A program made the position numbers and the translations under genes. Below, piece by piece: positions 25,434-34,334 of a stretch of 64,000 nt of DNA. The stretch covers positions 1-64,000 of the forward strand of contig NZ_JACAOS010000033.1 of assembly GCF_013386165.1 (NCBI RefSeq). The letters are read 5' to 3'. The notes beneath the pieces are model-generated. The model saw only the letters and a list, made by a program, of their open reading frames with translations. It was not told where the DNA came from and made no database searches. How positions within the stretch are numbered: position 1 is the first letter of the stretch; every line of letters begins with the position of its first letter. The DNA comes from Pseudomonas gingeri. Its GTDB lineage: Bacteria > Pseudomonadota > Gammaproteobacteria > Pseudomonadales > Pseudomonadaceae.

Positions 25434-26851
25434 TGAACAAATCCCTGAGCCCCTGGGTGGCCATGGCCTTTGCCCTGAGCGGCTGCTCGTTGATCCCGGA
25501 CTATCAGCGCCCTGCCGCGCCGGTCGCCGCACAGTACCCGCAGACACCTGCCTACGCCCCGGCCCTCTCCGGACCGATGGCCGCAGATGTGGGCTGGCGC
25601 GATCTGTTCCGCGATCCGGCGCTGCAAAAGCTGATCGAAAGCGCGGTGCTCAACAACCGCGACTTGCGTGTGGCGGCCCTCAATGTCGAGGCCTACCAGG
25701 CGCAATACCGGATACAGCGCGCCGACCTGTTCCCGGCCATCAGCGCCAACGGCACCGGCACCCGCCAGCGCGTACCGGCCAGCGTGGGGCAAACCAGCAG
25801 CGCGGTGACCAGCGGCACCTACTCGGCGACGCTGGGGATCAGTTCCTACGAGCTGGACCTGTTCGGGCGTATCCGCAGCCTAAGTGAGCAGGCCTCGCTG
25901 ACCTATCTGTCCAGCGAAGAAGCCCGCCGCAGCACCCAGTTGAGCCTGGTGGCGAGTGTCGCCAACGCCTACCTGACCTGGCGCGCCGACCAGGAACTGC
26001 TGGTCTTGACCCAGGACACGCTCAACTCCTACGAAAAGAGCCTGCGCCTGACCGAACGCAGCCAACAAGTCGGCACCACCTCGTCCCTGGCCCTTGCCCA
26101 GTCCCGCACCTCGGTGGAAAGCGCCAGGGCGAGCCTGGCGACCTTTCAGCGCCAAGTCGCCCAGGACCTCAACAGCCTGACCTTGCTGGTGGGCACCCCG
26201 GTGGCGGACAGCCCGCCGACCCGTCCACTGGCCGCCGACTGGTTCGCCGAAGTACCGGCGGGCCTGCCTTCGGATCTTCTGCAACGGCGCCCGGACATTC
26301 TCCAGGCCGAATACCAGTTGCAGTCGGCCAATGCCAGCATCGGTGCCGCCCGCGCGGCGTTCTTCCCGAGCATCACCCTGACCGCCAACGCCGGTACGTC
26401 GAGCAACGAGCTGTCCGGGCTGTTCAAGGGCGGTTCGGGGGGCTGGTTGTTTCAACCGCAGATCAATATCCCGATTTTCAACGCCGGCAGCCTGCAGGCG
26501 AGCCTGGATTACTCGAAGATCCAGAAGGACATCCGCGTCTCGCAGTATGAGAAGTCGATCCAGACCGCCTTCCAGGAAGTCTCCGATGGCCTGGCGGCAC
26601 GCCAGACCTACAAGAATCAACTGAAGGCGCAGAACGATCTGGTGCAGGCCAACCAGGAGTATTACCGCCTGGCGGAACGTCGCTACCGTGTCGGCGTCGA
26701 CAACAGCCTGACCTTCCTCGATGCCCAGCGCTCGCTGTTCAGCGCCCAGCAGACACTGATCACCGACCGGCTCTCGCAGTTGACCGCCGAGGTCAATCTG
26801 TACAAGGCGCTCGGCGGCGGCTGGACGGAGCGGACACCCAAAACCTTGTAA
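25433..26851 (+). CDS. Outer-membrane efflux lipoprotein (OprM/NodT family)
   Basis: 472 residues. The N-terminus MNKSLSPWVAMAFALSGCS is a lipoprotein signal with a lipobox Cys, followed by PDYQRP, typical of OprM/NodT factors. Two TolC-like repeats are visible; LLQRRPDILQAEYQL marks the second half and LTFLDAQRSLFSAQQ lies near the C-terminus. The start at 25433 has GGAG close upstream and overlaps the luxR stop by one base. It would form the outer-membrane duct of a tripartite exporter. No fusion protein or inner-membrane pump gene follows, so the partner must be elsewhere, perhaps an ABC exporter in the upstream part of the lipopeptide cluster. Family assignment is firm; lipopeptide export is inference. 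Confidence 0.92.
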   Translation: MNKSLSPWVAMAFALSGCSLIPDYQRPAAPVAAQYPQTPAYAPALSGPMAADVGWRDLFRDPALQKLIESAVLNNRDLRVAALNVEAYQAQYRIQRADLFPAISANGTGTRQRVPASVGQTSSAVTSGTYSATLGISSYELDLFGRIRSLSEQASLTYLSSEEARRSTQLSLVASVANAYLTWRADQELLVLTQDTLNSYEKSLRLTERSQQVGTTSSLALAQSRTSVESARASLATFQRQVAQDLNSLTLLVGTPVADSPPTRPLAADWFAEVPAGLPSDLLQRRPDILQAEYQLQSANASIGAARAAFFPSITLTANAGTSSNELSGLFKGGSGGWLFQPQINIPIFNAGSLQASLDYSKIQKDIRVSQYEKSIQTAFQEVSDGLAARQTYKNQLKAQNDLVQANQEYYRLAERRYRVGVDNSLTFLDAQRSLFSAQQTLITDRLSQLTAEVNLYKALGGGWTERTPKTL

Positions 26852-26866
26852 CCTTGTGAGATCACG

Positions 26867-27076
26867 ATGATGGGCACATTCGAACCTGGGTCACATGTAC
26901 GCCTGCGCTCGGGCGGTAAGATAATGGTGGTCAAGCACGGCTCAACGGCCACCCATCTCCCGGACACCCTGCTCGTGCTCTGCGAGTACCGGGCCAAGAA
27001 CCGCTTGGTGCAGGGTTTCTACTCCGCGCGGGATTTGATTCTTGCGCCCCGGGGGGCTGTGCCCAATCAGGGTTGA
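26867..27076 (+). CDS. Small DUF2158-like protein
   Basis: 69 residues beginning with tandem ATGs (26867 and 26870), 15 nt after the efflux gene, so probably in the same transcript. The pattern FEPGSHVRLRSGGKIMVV, then a Cys-containing strand and a final FYSARDLILA, fits the DUF2158 layout (GDVV.LKSGG..M.V...C.W....F....L), though the typical CxW is CEY here. Function unknown. The ribosome site is weak. Confidence 0.6.
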   Translation: MMGTFEPGSHVRLRSGGKIMVVKHGSTATHLPDTLLVLCEYRAKNRLVQGFYSARDLILAPRGAVPNQG

Positions 27077-27090
27077 ACACGGTTCACCTT

Positions 27091-27191
27091 GCAGGAGCGA
27101 GCTTGCTCGCGATGGACGTTAACGATAACGCAGCGTTTACTGGGTAAATGCGGCGCTCTCAGGTCTATCGCGAGCAAGCTCGCTCCTACAG
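27091..27191. repeat. Inverted REP pair (REPIN-like)
   Basis: Two copies of the common Pseudomonas REP core face each other: 27091-27112 (GGAGCGAGCTTGCTCGCGA) and 27168-27190 (TCGCGAGCAAGCTCGCTCC), about 55 bases apart. Six Ts follow at 27194-27199, so a folded transcript could also act as a terminator for the plus-strand genes. It lies between two convergent genes, the usual site for such elements. Confidence 0.85.
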
Positions 27192-27218
27192 GGTTTTTTG
27201 GGTGTTTTCAGGATCTCG

Positions 27219-28553
27219 TCAACTGGCCGGTATTGGCGTAGCTGCCGCCGGCGCGGCCTGCCGTACCGTACCGGTGCTGGCAACAAAATCCCCCTGGCGC
27301 AACAGCACCAGCGCAATCAGCGACACCACCCCCGTGCCGACGTAGAAGTACCAGGGCGATGTAATGTCCCCGGTCAGCTTGATCAGCCAGGTGGAAATCA
27401 GCGGTGCACTGCCACCGAATACCGCCACCGGAATGTTGTAGGCCACCGCGATGCCCGTGGAGCGGATACGCGTGGGCAGCAACTCGCTCATCAACGCGTA
27501 GGTCGACGAGGCATAGAGCCCGAACAGGATCGCCACCGCCATCAACGGCCAGAAAAACGACGCGGCCGTCGCCGTCGGCGCCGACTTGAACAGCCAGAAC
27601 ATCGCCAGGGTCGCCAGGGTGCCCACCACCAGCAGGAACGGCTTGCGCCCGTAACGGTCGGTGAACGCCCCACCGAACGGCATGACAAAGGCCGCCGAGA
27701 AGCTGGCAGTGAAGACATAGAGCAGGGTCGTGCCGCTGTCGAACTTGAGAATGCTCGACATGTAGGTCGAGGCAAAGGTCAGCACCAGGTAGAAGATCGA
27801 GCTGTGCAGGGTGATGATAAAGAACACCAGGGCAATCGCCCGCTTCCACTGCCAGACTTCCCGCAGCGGTGCCTTCGAGGTCTGCCCGGCCCGCAGCAAG
27901 GCGATGAACTCGGGGCTGTCTTCCAGCTTCAGGCGGATGTACATCGAGATCAGGCCCAGGGGCGCCGCCAGCAGGAAGGGAATGCGCCAGCCCCAGGCCT
28001 GCATCAACTCAGCCCCCAAGGTCCAGGTCATGCCGTTGGCCACCGCTCCGCCCAGCAACAGGCCGAGCACCGCCGTGACCATCAACCAGCAGGTGGCAAA
28101 ACCACGCCGCCCTGGCCCGGCATACTCGGAAATAAAGCTGGTGATGGTGCCGATCTCGCCGCCGGCAGAGAAACCCTGCACACAACGAATCAACACCAGC
28201 AGGATCGGCGCGGCGATCCCCAGCGTGCCATAGGTCGGCAGCAACCCCAGCAGGCAAGTGGAGCCGGCCATCATCACCAGTACGGTGATCAGGGTCTTGC
28301 GCCGACCGATCTTGTCCGCCAACGGGCCGAAGAACAACCCGCCCAGCGGCCGGATAAAAAAGCTCAGGGCAAAGGCGGCGAAACTGGCGAGCAGGCTGGT
28401 GGTGGGGTCGTCGGAGACGAAGAACGACTTGCCGATATACACGGCGAGAAAGCCGTAGACGCCGTAGTCGTACCATTCGATCAAATGACCGGAGGTCGCA
28501 CCGATAAATGCCCGGCGCCGTTGCCGGGCCGGGTCTGTGTGTGGCATTCCCAT
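27219..28553 (-). CDS. MFS transporter, metabolite:H+ symporter (MHS) subfamily
   Basis: 444 residues from the ATG at 28553, which has AGGAG 9 nt upstream; a longer frame to 28598 would overlap the ligase gene. The N-terminus SGHLIEWYDYGVYGFLAVYI is the MHS signature of the ProP, KgtP and ShiA group. FIRPLGGLFFGPLADKIGRRKT is the conserved loop 2-3, and about 12 membrane spans are visible. These carriers import organic acids or zwitterions with protons. As third gene of a thiolase-ligase-transporter set, it probably brings in the acid that the ligase activates. Substrate not readable from sequence. Confidence 0.9.
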   Translation of the reverse strand: MGMPHTDPARQRRRAFIGATSGHLIEWYDYGVYGFLAVYIGKSFFVSDDPTTSLLASFAAFALSFFIRPLGGLFFGPLADKIGRRKTLITVLVMMAGSTCLLGLLPTYGTLGIAAPILLVLIRCVQGFSAGGEIGTITSFISEYAGPGRRGFATCWLMVTAVLGLLLGGAVANGMTWTLGAELMQAWGWRIPFLLAAPLGLISMYIRLKLEDSPEFIALLRAGQTSKAPLREVWQWKRAIALVFFIITLHSSIFYLVLTFASTYMSSILKFDSGTTLLYVFTASFSAAFVMPFGGAFTDRYGRKPFLLVVGTLATLAMFWLFKSAPTATAASFFWPLMAVAILFGLYASSTYALMSELLPTRIRSTGIAVAYNIPVAVFGGSAPLISTWLIKLTGDITSPWYFYVGTGVVSLIALVLLRQGDFVASTGTVRQAAPAAATPIPAS

Positions 28554-28594
28554 GGAAGGGACTCCTGTCTGATGGCTATCCGTAAAAAGGGGGG

Positions 28595-30136
28595 TCAAGG
28601 AACCAGGGTGTCATTGGCGCTGGTCTTCAACCACAGGCGCAGCTCGGTCTTGAGAATCTTGCCATAGCTGTTCCTGGGTAGTTCACTGCGAAACACGTAT
28701 TTCTTCGGCTTCTTGAACGAGGCCATGCGCTCGGTAAACCAGGCATTGAGCGACGATTCGTCGAGCGTCCCGGCCATGCGCGCAACCACGAACGCTACCA
28801 CCGATTCACCCCACTGTGCATTTGGTTCACCGACGACGCAAACTTCGAAGACCCCGGGGTGTTGCGCCAGCACCTCCTCGACTTCCCGGGGATAGACGTT
28901 GCAACCGCCGGAGATGATCACATCCTTGGAGCGGTCGGTCAGCGTCAGGTAGCCGGCGTCGTCGACAAAACCCACGTCACCGGTCAGCAGCCAGCCGTCC
29001 ACCAGGGCCTGCTGCGTCGCGGCTTCGTTGCGCCAGTAGCCCTGCATGACGGTGGCACCGCGCACGGCGATTTCCCCCATCCGCCCGGGGGGCAGCGGCC
29101 GGTGTCCTGGATCGAGGATGCGGATTTCCACACACGACTGGGCCCGGCCCACGGACGCGGCCACCAAGGGCCAGTCAGGGTTCTGGCGATCCGCGATCAA
29201 CTCCCGGGACAGGGCGCTGATGGTCATGGGGCTCTCGCCCTGGCCATAGATCTGCACCAGCCGCGGTCCGAAGGTGTCGAGGGCCTGCTCCAGGTCCGCC
29301 AGGTACATGGGCGCGCCGCCATAGACGATGGTCTTGATGCCCTCGCCGCCATAACCTTGCCGGCGAGCCTGCTCGACCATACGCTTGAGCATGGTCGGCG
29401 CGGCGAACAGGCTGACATTGCCCAACTCGCTCGCCAGCGCGAACAGTTCGTCGGCCTTGAAGCCACGGGATTCGGGAACCACATGGCGCGCGGCGCGGCG
29501 CACATGGATAAAGTTGTAGAGGCCGGCACCGTGGGACATCGGCGCCGCATAGACCACCGCATCCTCGGCGCCGACCGGATCGACATCGAGGGGATAACAC
29601 AACGACATCGCCGCCAGGTTGCCGTGACTCAGCATCACGCCCTTGGAACGGCCGGTGGTGCCTGAGGTGTAAAACAGCCAGGCAATGTCATCGGCCTGCC
29701 GTGGAAAAGGCGTGACCGGCGTGACCAAAGCGATCGTGGCGAACGAGCCCATGTCCTCCCGGTCCAGCTCCAGGCAGCCCTGGGGCAGCAGCTCGGGCGC
29801 GAACACTTGGCCGCCATCGGTGAAAATCAACCGCGCCTGGGCGTTACCGACGATCCAGCCGGCTTCGGCAGGGTGCAACTTGCCATTGATCGGCACCGCC
29901 ACCGCGCCGACCCACCAGATGGCGTAAAGCAGTTCGAGGTATTCGCAGCAGTTCTTCATGAACAGAGCGACACGGTCACCGGGGACAATCCCGTGCTGGT
30001 CCATCAGATACCCGGCGCGATGTCGGACCAGGGCGACAAAGGCGCCATAATTGGCCACTTGTCGCCGCCCTTCGAACAGGGCCGGTCGCTCCGGGCAACG
30101 CTGCCCGGCATCGTCCAGCCAGTTGGCGATATTCAT
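28595..30136 (-). CDS. Acyl-CoA synthetase (ANL superfamily)
   Basis: 513 residues, full length for the family. The AMP-binding P-loop is YTSGTTGRSKG, the A5 region is IYGQGESP, and the A7-A8 region reads TGDVGFVDDAGYLTLTDRSK followed by SGGCNVYPREVEE. The catalytic lysine lies in the C-terminal SYGKILKTELR. It joins a carboxylic acid to CoA through an acyl-AMP. AGGAG precedes the ATG by about 6 nt, and only 2 nt separate it from the thiolase stop, so the two are one operon. Its chain or ring substrate is unknown. Confidence 0.92.
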   Translation of the reverse strand: MNIANWLDDAGQRCPERPALFEGRRQVANYGAFVALVRHRAGYLMDQHGIVPGDRVALFMKNCCEYLELLYAIWWVGAVAVPINGKLHPAEAGWIVGNAQARLIFTDGGQVFAPELLPQGCLELDREDMGSFATIALVTPVTPFPRQADDIAWLFYTSGTTGRSKGVMLSHGNLAAMSLCYPLDVDPVGAEDAVVYAAPMSHGAGLYNFIHVRRAARHVVPESRGFKADELFALASELGNVSLFAAPTMLKRMVEQARRQGYGGEGIKTIVYGGAPMYLADLEQALDTFGPRLVQIYGQGESPMTISALSRELIADRQNPDWPLVAASVGRAQSCVEIRILDPGHRPLPPGRMGEIAVRGATVMQGYWRNEAATQQALVDGWLLTGDVGFVDDAGYLTLTDRSKDVIISGGCNVYPREVEEVLAQHPGVFEVCVVGEPNAQWGESVVAFVVARMAGTLDESSLNAWFTERMASFKKPKKYVFRSELPRNSYGKILKTELRLWLKTSANDTLVP

Positions 30137-30138
30137 GC

Positions 30139-31317
30139 TCAGCTCCTGCGTGCCTGAAGCACCGTGGCGTAGTTGGCGACGGCCATGCCGCCCATATTGA
30201 ACACCAGGCCGAACTCCGGGTTCGCCGCGGCCAGGCCGATGGGTTCGCCGGTCAGTTGACGGAACGCCAGGGCATGCATCGAGACCCCGGTCGCCCCCAC
30301 CGGATGCCCCTTGGCCTTGAGTCCACCGGACAGGTTCACCGGCAGGCGTCCGCCCGGACGCACGGTGCCGTCATCCAGGGCACGATGCCCTTCGCCCCTG
30401 GGCGCCAGGCCCATGGCTTCGTAGATCAGCAGTTCGGCGATGGTGAAACAGTCATGGACTTCGGCGAAACCGAGGTCGCCAAGGGTCACACTGGCACCCC
30501 GCAGGGCCGAGCGGATCGCCCGCTGCGGTCCTTCGAAGGCCAGGATGTCACGGCGCGAGATCGGCAGCACATCGTTGACCTGGGCCGTCGAGCGGATCCG
30601 TACCTCACGCCGGAACTGCTGCGCACGTCGGGACGACGCCAGCACGATGGCGGCGGCGCCGTCGCTGATCAGCGAACAATCGGTCAGGCGCAACGACGGC
30701 GCGACATAAGGATTGCTCTGGGAGACGTTGTTGCAGTGTTCGAAATCCATGACCCGGTGCATCTGCGCCAGGGGATTGGCCATGGCGTTGGCGTGATTCT
30801 TCGCGGCAATGGCGGCCATGGACGCCATCGGGCAGTGGTAGCGCTGGCGATACTGCTGCGCGGCGAGGCCGAACAATTGCGGAAAACTCAGGCCGGCCTC
30901 CTCGATATCGTTCTGGTAACCGGCACCGGCCAAGGCCCGGGTGACCTCGGCCGTGGAGTTGGACGTCATCTTCTCGGCGCCCACCACCAACACCAGTTCG
31001 GCGGAACCGGAAAGAATCGCGTTGATCCCGGCCTGAATTGCCGCCGAGCCCGACGCACAGGCATTTTCACAACGGGTGGCGGGTTTGAAGCGCAACCCCG
31101 GGTCGGCTTGCAGCAGCAAAGAACTGGCGAAACCATCCGGGACCATGCCCGAATTGAAATGCCCGAGAAACAATGCATCGATCTCAGAAGCGTCAATCGC
31201 GGCGTCCGTCAGCGCCTGGCGGGTCACTTGAACAACCAGATCTTCCAGGGTGGAACCGTCAAGGCGACCAAAACGTGAGTGGCCGGCCGCAACTATGGAG
31301 ACACAATCATGGATCAT
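30139..31317 (-). CDS. Thiolase-family protein (SCP2-type acetyl-CoA acetyltransferase)
   Basis: 392 residues starting MIHDCVSIVAAG at 31317, the family's usual start; the longer frame to 31467 would run through the regulatory gap. The active-site Cys is in CENACASGSAAI, HDCFTIAELL is the SCP2-thiolase signature, and the catalytic His is in LKAKGHPVGATG. In place of the CxG loop of classical thiolases there is NMGGMA, as in the SCP-x branch. It would cleave or form a beta-ketoacyl-CoA. First gene of the minus-strand operon, divergent from the PAS-LuxR gene. Confidence 0.9.
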   Translation of the reverse strand: MIHDCVSIVAAGHSRFGRLDGSTLEDLVVQVTRQALTDAAIDASEIDALFLGHFNSGMVPDGFASSLLLQADPGLRFKPATRCENACASGSAAIQAGINAILSGSAELVLVVGAEKMTSNSTAEVTRALAGAGYQNDIEEAGLSFPQLFGLAAQQYRQRYHCPMASMAAIAAKNHANAMANPLAQMHRVMDFEHCNNVSQSNPYVAPSLRLTDCSLISDGAAAIVLASSRRAQQFRREVRIRSTAQVNDVLPISRRDILAFEGPQRAIRSALRGASVTLGDLGFAEVHDCFTIAELLIYEAMGLAPRGEGHRALDDGTVRPGGRLPVNLSGGLKAKGHPVGATGVSMHALAFRQLTGEPIGLAAANPEFGLVFNMGGMAVANYATVLQARRS

Positions 31318-31394
31318 GGTGATTTTCTTCTTGGAAAGGATCAGGCTGTGCTTACAATGGCGCAACGCCGGTATCGCTCGCCAGTTAGTACAAT

Positions 31395-31412
31395 TACGTA
31401 CCTGGGTACGTA
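31395..31412. promoter_or_regulatory. Perfect 18-bp palindrome between thiolase operon and PAS-LuxR gene
   Basis: TACGTACC (31395-31402), TG, then GGTACGTA (31405-31412): an exact 8+2+8 dyad. It sits 78 nt upstream of the thiolase start and 49 nt upstream of the regulator start, a position suited to control of both. LuxR-type helix-turn-helix dimers bind dyads of this size, so the adjacent regulator is the likely ligand. Confidence 0.6.
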
Positions 31413-31460
31413 GCGACCCCGGGTCTGAAATCGCCAGAATCGGACTTACCTTGAGGCAGG

Positions 31461-32039
31461 ATGCCAATGACCGTCTTCACACAAGAACTGAAAGACCTTC
31501 AGCGCCTGGCATTCATGGTCTCGCCCGCAGCACAATTGATCACCGGCAACCGCGTGATGCTCGATTGCAACGAAGCCTTCCTGGAATTGTTCGGCTACCC
31601 GCGCGAAGAGCTGCTGGGGCAGCTGACCCTGCTGATCTACCCTTCCCAAGCGGATTACAAGACCATCGGCAATCGCAGCCGCAATTGGTTACGCCGCAGC
31701 AAGAACGGCTCCTACGCCGATGAACGTTTCATGCAGCACAAGAACGGTGAAGTGTTCTGGGCCAGGTCCCAGGGCTATACGCTGACCCCGGATGATCCGT
31801 TCAAGCTGATGGTCTGGCACTTCGAGCGCCTGGACCGGGCCCATCACGCCACGGTCGACCTCACGCCGCGCGAACGGGAAGTGTCGATGCACATCGTCAA
31901 CGGCCTGACCTGCAAGGAAGTCGCGAGGAAACTGTCGATCTCGCACCGCACCGTGGAAGTCCACCGCGCCCGGCTGATGAAAAAAATGCAGGCCAAGAAC
32001 AGTGCGGACCTGGTGTCGAAGATCATTTTTGTCGATTGA
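31461..32039 (+). CDS. PAS-LuxR transcriptional regulator
   Basis: 192 residues. A PAS domain spans ~18-125 (NRVMLDCNEAFLELFGYPRE at its start and NGEVFWARSQGY in its later strands). A LuxR helix-turn-helix occupies ~132-190 (VDLTPREREVSMHIVNGLTC, then HRTVEVHRARLMKKM). The start could be 31461 (GAGG 4 nt upstream) or 31467 (AGGA 5 nt upstream). It is transcribed away from the thiolase-ligase-transporter operon and probably regulates it, perhaps by sensing the imported substrate through the PAS pocket. No receiver domain, so it is not a two-component regulator. Confidence 0.9.
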   Translation: MPMTVFTQELKDLQRLAFMVSPAAQLITGNRVMLDCNEAFLELFGYPREELLGQLTLLIYPSQADYKTIGNRSRNWLRRSKNGSYADERFMQHKNGEVFWARSQGYTLTPDDPFKLMVWHFERLDRAHHATVDLTPREREVSMHIVNGLTCKEVARKLSISHRTVEVHRARLMKKMQAKNSADLVSKIIFVD

Positions 32040-32122
32040 GCCGCCAGCCCCCTCCTCCTGTCGGTGCATTGAACTTCGGCTGATACCCAGCCTCAAAGAT
32101 TACGACTACAATCATTAAATTC

Positions 32123-32139
32123 GACGACTCGTTATCGTC
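32123..32139. promoter_or_regulatory. Possible operator upstream of tetR-type gene
   Basis: GACGA (32123-32127) and TCGTC (32135-32139) form a 5+7+5 inverted repeat, 75 nt before the TetR start. The position suits autoregulation, but the arms are short and could occur by chance. Confidence 0.25.
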
Positions 32140-32213
32140 AACACCTGCCGAACAGATCCAGGGATTATCGACCCGGGCCTGTGCGGCAGCGGTGAATGTC
32201 GCAAGAGGTCCGC

Positions 32214-32780
32214 ATGAAAGTCACCAAGGAACAAAGCAGCCTGAACAAGGAAAAAATCCTCTCGGCGGCGTCTCGGCTGTACCGGGAGCATGGCATCGGC
32301 GGTATCGGGATCGGCGAGTTGGCCAAATCCGCCGGGCTGACCCACGGCAGCTTTTATCGACAGTTTCCCAATGGCAAGGAAGAGTTTGTCGCGGCGGCGG
32401 TCAGTCGGATCTTCGAGGAGTATCAGGATTTCTGGAAGGGCACCCATACCACCGAGGATATCGTCAGGTCCTACGTCACGACCAAACATTGCCAGGACAA
32501 GCAGGCGGCCTGCCCGATTCCCACCCTCGCAGCGGATGTGTCACGGGTTGGCGGCGAGGCCAGCACGGCCTTTACCCAGGGTGTACAGCGTTTGCTGGGG
32601 ACCTTGATGAGCAAGCAGGACGGTGACGCCGGCAACCTCTCGCAAGAGCGCGCCATGCAGGTGCTGTCATCGATAACCGGTGCGATGCTGATCGCCCGGG
32701 CCACTGACGACCCGGTCCTGGCAGACAAGATCATGACCTCGGTGATCAACCAGTGGTGCAACGAAACCGCCGATCGTTGA
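32214..32780 (+). CDS. TetR-family transcriptional regulator
   Basis: 188 residues from the ATG at 32214, which has AAGAGG 5 nt upstream; the ATG at 32196 lacks a site. The N-terminal helix-turn-helix is clear: ILSAASRLYREHGIGGIGIG, then LAKSAGLTHGSFYRQFPNGKE. The C-terminal ligand part contains CPIPTLAADVSR, as in regulators of the AcrR/QacR-like TetR_C group. It converges with the RND operon, so regulation of that pump is likely but not shown by position, because the operon promoter lies about 6 kb away at its other end. Confidence 0.9.
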   Translation: MKVTKEQSSLNKEKILSAASRLYREHGIGGIGIGELAKSAGLTHGSFYRQFPNGKEEFVAAAVSRIFEEYQDFWKGTHTTEDIVRSYVTTKHCQDKQAACPIPTLAADVSRVGGEASTAFTQGVQRLLGTLMSKQDGDAGNLSQERAMQVLSSITGAMLIARATDDPVLADKIMTSVINQWCNETADR

Positions 32781-32790
32781 TCGGCGGTTT
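32764..32790. terminator. Bidirectional hairpin between convergent genes
   Basis: AAACCGCCGATC, loop GTT, GATCGGCGGTTT: a perfect 12-bp stem that contains the TetR stop codon and lies 15 nt from the end of the outer-membrane factor gene. A-runs and T-runs at the stem ends would serve both strands. Confidence 0.75.
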
Positions 32791-32805
32791 AGCTTTCTTT
32801 GCTGG

Positions 32806-34299
32806 CTATTGCGGCTTGTCCGCAGCCACCACACTCGCACTGTCCCAGCCCCCGCCAATCGCCCGGAACAGCGTCACCGCCGCCCGTGCCGAATCGGCCT
32901 GGGTGCCGTTGAGGCTATCGCGGGCCACCAGCAACTCACGGTTGGCGTCCAGCACATCGGTCAGCGGTGTGGCACCGGCCTTGTAGGCGATCTGCGAAAG
33001 GTCACGGGCACGGGTCAGCGCGCTCACCTCCCCGGCCAGTTCCTCTCTTCTCTGCTCGGTCTGCGACAGCGAGACCAGGGCGTTCTCGACATCCTCGGCG
33101 GCCTTCAACACCGCCTGACGGTAGAGCGCCAGGGCTTCACGGTTGGCCCCCTTGGCCTGGGCCACTTCAGCGTCGATCTTGCCGAAGTCGAACAGGCGCC
33201 AGCGCACCAGCCCGGTGATCGACGGCTGGAACGAACGCTGGGTGAACAGGCCATTGCCCGTGCCACTGTCAAACCCGAGCGCGCCGGACAACGAGACACT
33301 GGGATAGTACTGCGCGATGGCTTCACCGATGCGTTCGTTGGAGGCCGCCAGGCGTCGTTCCGCCGCCATGATATCGGGGCGCCGACGCAGCACATCGGCC
33401 GTGGCAAGGCTGTCCTTGACCGCTGGCAAACCAGGAATCGCCGTGGCCTTGGACAACAATTGCGCGGCGCTGCCCGGCTGCTTGCCCATCAGCACGTCAA
33501 GGCGGTTGAGCTGCGCCTCCAGGGCAATGCGCAGCAGCGGTACGGTCGAACGGGCCTGCTTGAGCAATGCCTCGGCCTGGGCGACATCGCGCTCGGCCAC
33601 ATCGCCGACCCGCCGCCGCACATTGACCAGCTCCAGCAACTGCTCATCGGTACTGATCTGGTCGGTGGCGACCGCCAGGCGAGCCTGGTAGCCGCGGATC
33701 TGCACATAGGCATCGGCCGCCTCGGCCACCACGGTAATCCGCGTGCCCAGGTGTGTCGCCTCCGCCGCCTGCACTTCGTCCCGGGCCGCCGCCGCCCCTC
33801 GGTGCAGCCCCTGGGCCAGGTCGGCTTCCCAACTGGCGGACAGACCGGCAGTCAGTTCCTTCTGATTGCGGTCGTAGCCCGGCAGACCGCTGCCCAAGGC
33901 CCCCAATGGGCTTTGCAGGCTCTGCCGCTGACGGGTCGCCGAACCGTTGAAATCCACCGTCGGGTACAGCGCGGCGTCAGCCCCACCCGCCGCCGCCCGG
34001 GCCTGCTCGACCCTGGCCAGCGATGCTTCCAGGTCGAGGTTCTGGGCCACCACCTGATTGACGATATCCACCAGCAACGGGTCCTTGAAGCCGTACCACC
34101 AGGTCGACAGCTCAGGCGCCGGAAGCCGGCTTTCGGGCGTGCCGGCCAGGGTATTGTGAAAGGCCGCCAGGGCTATCTGTGGCGCCTGGTAGTCGGGACC
34201 GACCGAGCACCCCGCCAGTCCCAGGCCAAACAACAAGCCGCCGGCCAGGCGCCTCGATTGAGCGTGCAGGCCCAGGTTAAAAACAGTGTGAGCAGCCAT
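32806..34299 (-). CDS. RND efflux outer-membrane lipoprotein (OprM/NodT family)
   Basis: 497 residues. The signal ends in the lipobox GLAGC, followed by SVGPDYQAP, the standard OprM/NodT mature start. VLRRRPDIMAAERRLAASNE lies in the second TolC repeat and DVLDANRELLVARDSL near the end. It forms the outer-membrane channel of the tripartite pump encoded just upstream. GGGAG precedes the ATG by 6 nt. The ATG overlaps the TGA that would end the pump gene if its internal TAA were read through. Confidence 0.93.
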   Translation of the reverse strand: MAAHTVFNLGLHAQSRRLAGGLLFGLGLAGCSVGPDYQAPQIALAAFHNTLAGTPESRLPAPELSTWWYGFKDPLLVDIVNQVVAQNLDLEASLARVEQARAAAGGADAALYPTVDFNGSATRQRQSLQSPLGALGSGLPGYDRNQKELTAGLSASWEADLAQGLHRGAAAARDEVQAAEATHLGTRITVVAEAADAYVQIRGYQARLAVATDQISTDEQLLELVNVRRRVGDVAERDVAQAEALLKQARSTVPLLRIALEAQLNRLDVLMGKQPGSAAQLLSKATAIPGLPAVKDSLATADVLRRRPDIMAAERRLAASNERIGEAIAQYYPSVSLSGALGFDSGTGNGLFTQRSFQPSITGLVRWRLFDFGKIDAEVAQAKGANREALALYRQAVLKAAEDVENALVSLSQTEQRREELAGEVSALTRARDLSQIAYKAGATPLTDVLDANRELLVARDSLNGTQADSARAAVTLFRAIGGGWDSASVVAADKPQ

Positions 34300-34334
34300 C
34301 AGCGTCTCCCATGGAAGTATTTACGGATGAAGAT

